NCBI GenBank assembly: GCA_013180625.2
Contig: SNVD02002412.1
Span: 102,765-166,764, forward strand
Direction of reading: 5' to 3'
DNA length: 64,000 bases
Source: Boswellia sacra
Taxonomy: Eukaryota > Streptophyta > Magnoliopsida > Sapindales > Burseraceae
Below, piece by piece: positions 59,849 to 64,000 of the stretch (positions within the stretch are counted from its first letter, which is position 1; the number at the start of each line of letters is the position of its first letter). A program made the translations under genes and the position numbers. The notes under the pieces were generated by a model that worked only from the letters and a program-made list of their open reading frames with translations, did not search any database and had not been told where the DNA came from.

Positions 59849-62800
59849 TCAAACAGCAAGCTTGTTAGTTGAACTGATACTCAGCATACCTCTAAGTAAT
59901 TCAAAACGTGCTTCAGGCAATGACTTTGTTATAATGTCTGCAATTTGATTAACAGTGGATATATACTTGACAGATAATTGTTGAGTTAGTACTCTTTCTC
60001 TGATAAAATGCACATCCACCTCAATGTGCTTGGTTCTTGCATGAAAAACAGGATTAGATGCAAGTGACTCAGCTCATTTATTGTCACACCATATTACTGG
60101 AGATTCATTCAGTTTAATTTTCAATTCATTGAATAAACTTTGAAGCCAAATGAGTTCAGTAGCTCCTTGAGATAGTGCCCTGTACTCAGATTCAGTAGAT
60201 GATCTAGCTACTACCTTTTGCTTCTTAGAAGACCAGTAAATCAGATTATCTCCAAAGAATACACAACTGCCTGAAGTGGATCTTCTATCATCAATAGAGC
60301 TTGCCCAATCTGCATCAGTATAGCAAGTGAGTTTAAGTGAAGTCATCGGTTTGAACAATAATCCATACCCCTGAGTTTCTTTAACATATCTCAACACTCT
60401 TTTACATGCTTGCCATTGTAAAACTGTTGAGGCCTTAAGAAATTGACTTAGTTTGTTGACAGCAAAGGCTATATCTGGTCTAGACATTGATAGATATTGA
60501 AGGGCACTAATGGCACTTCTGTACACACTTGGTTCTTCAAGTAGCTCACTGTCAGCAGTTGATAGTTTCACATTTGCCACCATAGGAGTCTTAGCTCCAT
60601 TAGCTTCTGACAAATTAAACCTTTTTAGCAAATCTTCTGCATACTTTCTTTGTGACAGGATTAAGCAATCTTTGTTTCTGTGTACTTCAAATCCAAGAAA
60701 GTAGCTGACTTCTCCAAGTGTCTTAAGTGAGAATCTTTTGTTTAAGTTACAAATGATTTGCTGAACTTGAGCTTTGTCACTGCCTCTGACTAGAATATCA
60801 TCAACATAGACTAATAAGAGAATGATTTGATTGCCATTATGATATATAAACAAGCTTGTATCAGCAATAGACATTGTAAACCCCCACTGAAGCAGAGCCT
60901 CCTTCAGCTTGTCAAACCAAGCACGGGGAGCCTGCTTCAATCCATAAAGAGACTTGTTGAGTTTACAAACAAAATCTGATTTGGTGGAGTCTATAAAGCC
61001 TTCTAGTTGATGCATATAGACATCTTCCTTCAGGTCACCATTGAGAAATGCATTATTAATATCTATGTGTTGAATTTGCCAGGTGAAAGTTACTGCAAGG
61101 GATAGAACAACTCTGATTGTAGATGGTTTGATAACAGGACTGAAAGTCTCAAAATAATCTATACCTGGAGCTTGTTGAAATCCCTTGGCTACTAATCGAG
61201 CTTTATACTTTTGTATGCTGCCATCAGAATTGTATTTGATTCGAAAAATCCATTTGTTATCCACAATATGTGATGCAGTATGTGCTGGAACTAAAGTCCA
61301 TGTGTTATTAAACTGGAGAGCATCAAATTCAGTTTGCATAGCTTTCTTCCAGTGAGGACAGGATAAAGCTGTAGAAACTGATCTAGGAGTAGATGTTGTT
61401 AGTGAATCAGCAAGATATACCTTGGGTTTGAAGATTCCATTCTTACTTCTTGTGACCATTGGATGACTAGGGTGAGATGGTTTAGTCAAAGCTTTGGTAG
61501 CAAGCTGTGTAGGAGATGAAACAGGTGGAGTATTTTGTGGGGAAACAGAAGGGCTGGAAGGTGGCAGACAATGTTGTGATAGATTTGATGTATGATGCTC
61601 ATGAGTGATAGGTAGATCATTGTGACAATTGGCTTGAGAGTTAGAAGCATGGTGAGTAAAAGTGGACAGAGATGAGCCAGGTAAATGACTGGATAGTGGA
61701 ATGAGCCAATAAGAGAGTATCTTTGTTTGAGAAGGTGGATTTGAGCTGGAGGAAGAATCTAAAAATGAACCTGACTTAAAAGGAAAATCTTGTTCATGAA
61801 AGGTTACACTTTTTGAGATATACACTCTTCCAGATGAATGCAGACACAAGTAGCCTTTATGATGGCTACTGTATCCAATAAAAACACATTTTGAAGTATG
61901 AAAAGAGAATTTGTGTTTGTTGTATGGTCTGAGGTTGGGAAAGCAAGCACATCCGAAGACTTTTAACATATTGAAATTAGGATGTAAAGCATAGAGTTTC
62001 TGATAAGGAGTCAAGAGGTTTAAGGTAGTAGTTGGTAACCTGTTTAACAGGAATGTTGCTGTATGAAATGCATGCCACCAGAAGTTAAGTGGTAGAGATC
62101 CTTGAGCAAGAAGTGTAAGACCCATCTCAACTATTGTTCTATGCCTCCTTTCTACCCTGCCATTCTGCTGATGTATATAAGGGCAAGGATGCCTAAAATG
62201 AATTCCTTTTTCAGCAAGAAAAGAGGACAGAGGCCTGAATTCACCTCCCCAGTCAGTTTGTAGGCATTGAAGTTTATGACAAAATTGTCTTTCAACCATA
62301 GCAAGAAAAAGAGGAAAAATGCTGGCTACTTCTCCTTTGGAATGCATTGGATATATCCAGCTGTACTTGCTGAATTGATCAACAAACAAAAGATAATAAT
62401 GGAAACCATCTATTGAGGTGATTGGTGCAGGCCCCCACACATCTGTAAACACAGTTTCCAAAGGATGTGATACAATACTAGTTGAGATTGGATATGTAGA
62501 ATGACACTGTTTACCCAAACTGCAGGAATCACAACTTATTTTGTTGTTTATATTGCTAGAAAACAAGCCAGTAGTGTTGACTACATGAGTCAACACTTGT
62601 ACATTAGGATGGCCTAATCTGTAATGCCATAGAACAGAAGGTTCACATTTATTTACAACACATGAAAACAGGGAAATTGCTTGTGAAGAATCAGTGCTCA
62701 ATTCTGAAGAAAGAGAACTATTATTTGATCTACAGCAGTTTACAGCAAGGCTAACTTCTCGAGAGACAGATTGCTGATGCTGAGAAGAATGTGTTGGAGA

Positions 62801-63013
62801 AGAAGTGATCTTATACAGACCATCTGCAAGATGTGCTTCCAACAGAGTTTGTCCTGAACTTTTATCCTTAACAAAACAGAAGCAAGGATGAATTTCAAGT
62901 ATAACATCATTATCAGCCAGCAACTTGGACACACTAAGCAGATTCTTAGTGATATGTGGCACATGTAATACCTTTTTTAATACTATAGTTTTAGAATGCT
63001 GTAAATCAAACAA
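59849..63013 (-). pseudogene. copia pol: integrase, reverse transcriptase, RNase H
   Basis: A 979-codon open frame to TGA at 60,074, after which the frame continues undamaged (AESLASNPVFHARTKHIEVD, QIADIITKSLPEARFELLRG) to the natural stop at 59,849. The single TGA therefore truncates RNase H by about 75 residues. Landmarks: GAG-pre-integrase WHYRLGHPN at 129, Zn ligands CDSCSLGKQCH near 162, integrase D191 (TDVWG), D254 (TDWGGEF; family usually TDNGGEF) and E289 (GRVERR). Reverse transcriptase has YVDDIL at 736 and the RNase H first Asp is in YTDADW at 898. Upstream of the frame start the sequence still reads copia-like (GNHISILHVGSATL) after a TAG at about 63,057. Confidence 0.92.
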
Positions 63014-63306
63014 TGTTGCAGAACCAACGTGTAAAATAGAAATATGATTACCCTACTCTGTCCACTTGGACCATTTGTCTAACCAGCCATGCTATTATCC
63101 TCTTCACTCATATACCCACATTCTGCACGATTGTTGGAATTTACTCAGATGGTTAGTGGCAACACGCCAACCCACGCTATGCAAGGTACACAACAGAGGC
63201 GTGTATGCTCTACCCCACAACCAAGTAGTATTGGCAAGGCAGAAAGACAAACTACTATGCATGCAGATTTACTTGCTATTGAACTGTTAAATTTGTCCTG
63301 TAATCT
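63014..63306 (-). pseudogene. copia protease region, no open frame
   Basis: The stretch between gag and pol should encode the aspartic protease with a DSGAT- or DTGAT-type motif. I find only short pieces (ATNHLSKFQQS-like) in shifting frames with several stops, and no catalytic DSG or DTG. Gag and pol are hence uncoupled in this copy. Confidence 0.5.
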
Positions 63307-64000
63307 TTACACAGAGTTGTGATTAGATTGTCCACCTTGAAAAGAAATGTCAAATCTATGATAGCATTTTAATGCTACATGACCAGTTTTTCCACACAGT
63401 TGACACACAGGCCTGTTATTAGTAGAGCCTCTTCCACCATTGTTGTTTCCATCTATTTGAAATCTGTTTGATTGAGATCTTCCTTTTCCTCTGCCACGTT
63501 GATTGTTATAACCAGCATTCTTAAAATTTTGAGAACTTGAACTGAACTGTCTCTTGGCTATATTAGCACTGTGATCAACATGTACGACATGTGAAGAATG
63601 ATGTTGAGCAAGTCTTAACTCATAGCTCTGCAACTGATACTGAACTTCTTCTACAGAGATGTATCCAACCTTGGAATTTATATTGACTACTATGGCATCA
63701 AATTCAGGTCCAAGTCCATTTAAGATATGTAGGATTAGGTTTGATTCAGAAATTTCTGATCCTATAGCAAACAATGTATCTACAATACTTTTCATTTTTA
63801 GAAAATACTCAGATACTGACATTGCTCCTTTCTTAGTTGTTTGTAATTCATGTTTAAGGTGCATGGATCTGGCTCGTGATTCAGTATAATACAGTCTTTC
63901 TAAAGTATTCCATAAAGAATTGCTGAGTTACATCTCACAACATAGCCAAACATAGATTCAGTGATTGAAGAAAGCAACCAGCTCAAGATGAACTTGTCAA
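63307..64000 (-). pseudogene. copia gag (UBN2-type) with CCHC zinc knuckle, partial
   Basis: The open frame at 63,864-63,307 (185 codons) reads MHLKHELQTTKKGAMSVSEY, LHILNGLGPEFDAIV and the knuckle CQLCGKTGHVALKC. Upstream, from 64,000, the capsid N-terminus is recognisable (LSWLLSSITESMFGYVV, LWNTLERLYYTESRARSMHL) with a one-base frameshift near 63,925. The start codon lies beyond the window edge. Confidence 0.85.

Larger units (their letters stand above)
59589..64000 (-). mobile_element. Ty1/copia LTR retrotransposon, 5' part outside the window
   Basis: Order on the minus strand is gag (64,000 to 63,307), degraded protease region (63,306-63,014), pol (63,013-59,849), purine tract and 3' LTR. 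The order integrase before reverse transcriptase identifies copia and not gypsy. The proteins resemble Arabidopsis RE1-type elements. The element is only lightly damaged, suggesting a fairly recent insertion. Confidence 0.9.

Overview
This is nuclear genomic DNA of a flowering plant, most likely a rosid or other core eudicot. The genes have many introns with GT..AG borders, the intergenic DNA is AT-rich, and transposons of five superfamilies are nested in it. I cannot name the species. The five host genes follow, in near-collinear order, two paralogous Arabidopsis segments as I recall them (At1g14450-At1g14510 and At2g02470-At2g02510): ISPD, a complex I NDUFB3-type subunit, STICHEL, a DYW-type PPR protein and an Alfin-like PHD protein.

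Layout. 1-3,420: decayed CACTA element, transposase on the minus strand, terminus near 3,418, with a fragment of an ULP1-carrying MULE at about 2,560-2,980. 3,465-5,590: partial, internally deleted duplicate of the 3' ends of two downstream genes, split by a hAT element (4,176-5,575). 5,584-6,884: intergenic. 6,885-8,090: 5'-truncated PPR-like gene (minus). 8,709-12,937: ISPD (minus, 12 exons, 289 aa). 14,456-14,677: NDUFB3-type gene (plus) with a probable 2.3-kb intron in its 3' UTR. 18,156-23,667: STICHEL (minus, 6 exons, 1,298 aa). 23,668-29,500: 5.8 kb with no gene seen. 29,505-30,704: tandem repeat ending at the PPR start codon and split by a second hAT copy. 30,705-32,975: intronless PPR-DYW gene (plus). 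33,898-37,579: Alfin-like gene (minus, 5 exons, 250 aa).

38,730-45,150 is a graveyard of RFL-like PPR sequence: four roughly 700-bp direct units, then two 2-kb direct copies of another PPR pseudogene and one inverted fragment. 45,195-48,713 is a damaged PIF/Harbinger element with both standard genes (DDE nuclease and Myb/SANT-like protein). 49,603-58,388 is a structurally complete 8,786-bp Mutator-like element with terminal inverted repeats and a perfect 9-bp target-site duplication. It holds a decayed MURA-type transposase (plus) and a decayed DUF1985/ULP1-protease gene (minus), with subterminal arrays of a GTCGAGTGTCGG motif. 59,589-64,000 is a Ty1/copia retrotransposon on the minus strand; one 209-bp LTR is visible and the rest runs off the window.

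Function. ISPD acts in the plastid MEP pathway, NDUFB3 in mitochondrial complex I, STICHEL in cell-branching control, the DYW protein probably in organelle RNA editing, and the Alfin-like protein in chromatin reading. They share a neighbourhood by ancestry and do not form an operon-like unit. The most notable non-gene content is the complete ULP1-bearing MULE, its fragment elsewhere, the layered PPR decay, and the repeat array abutting the DYW gene start.
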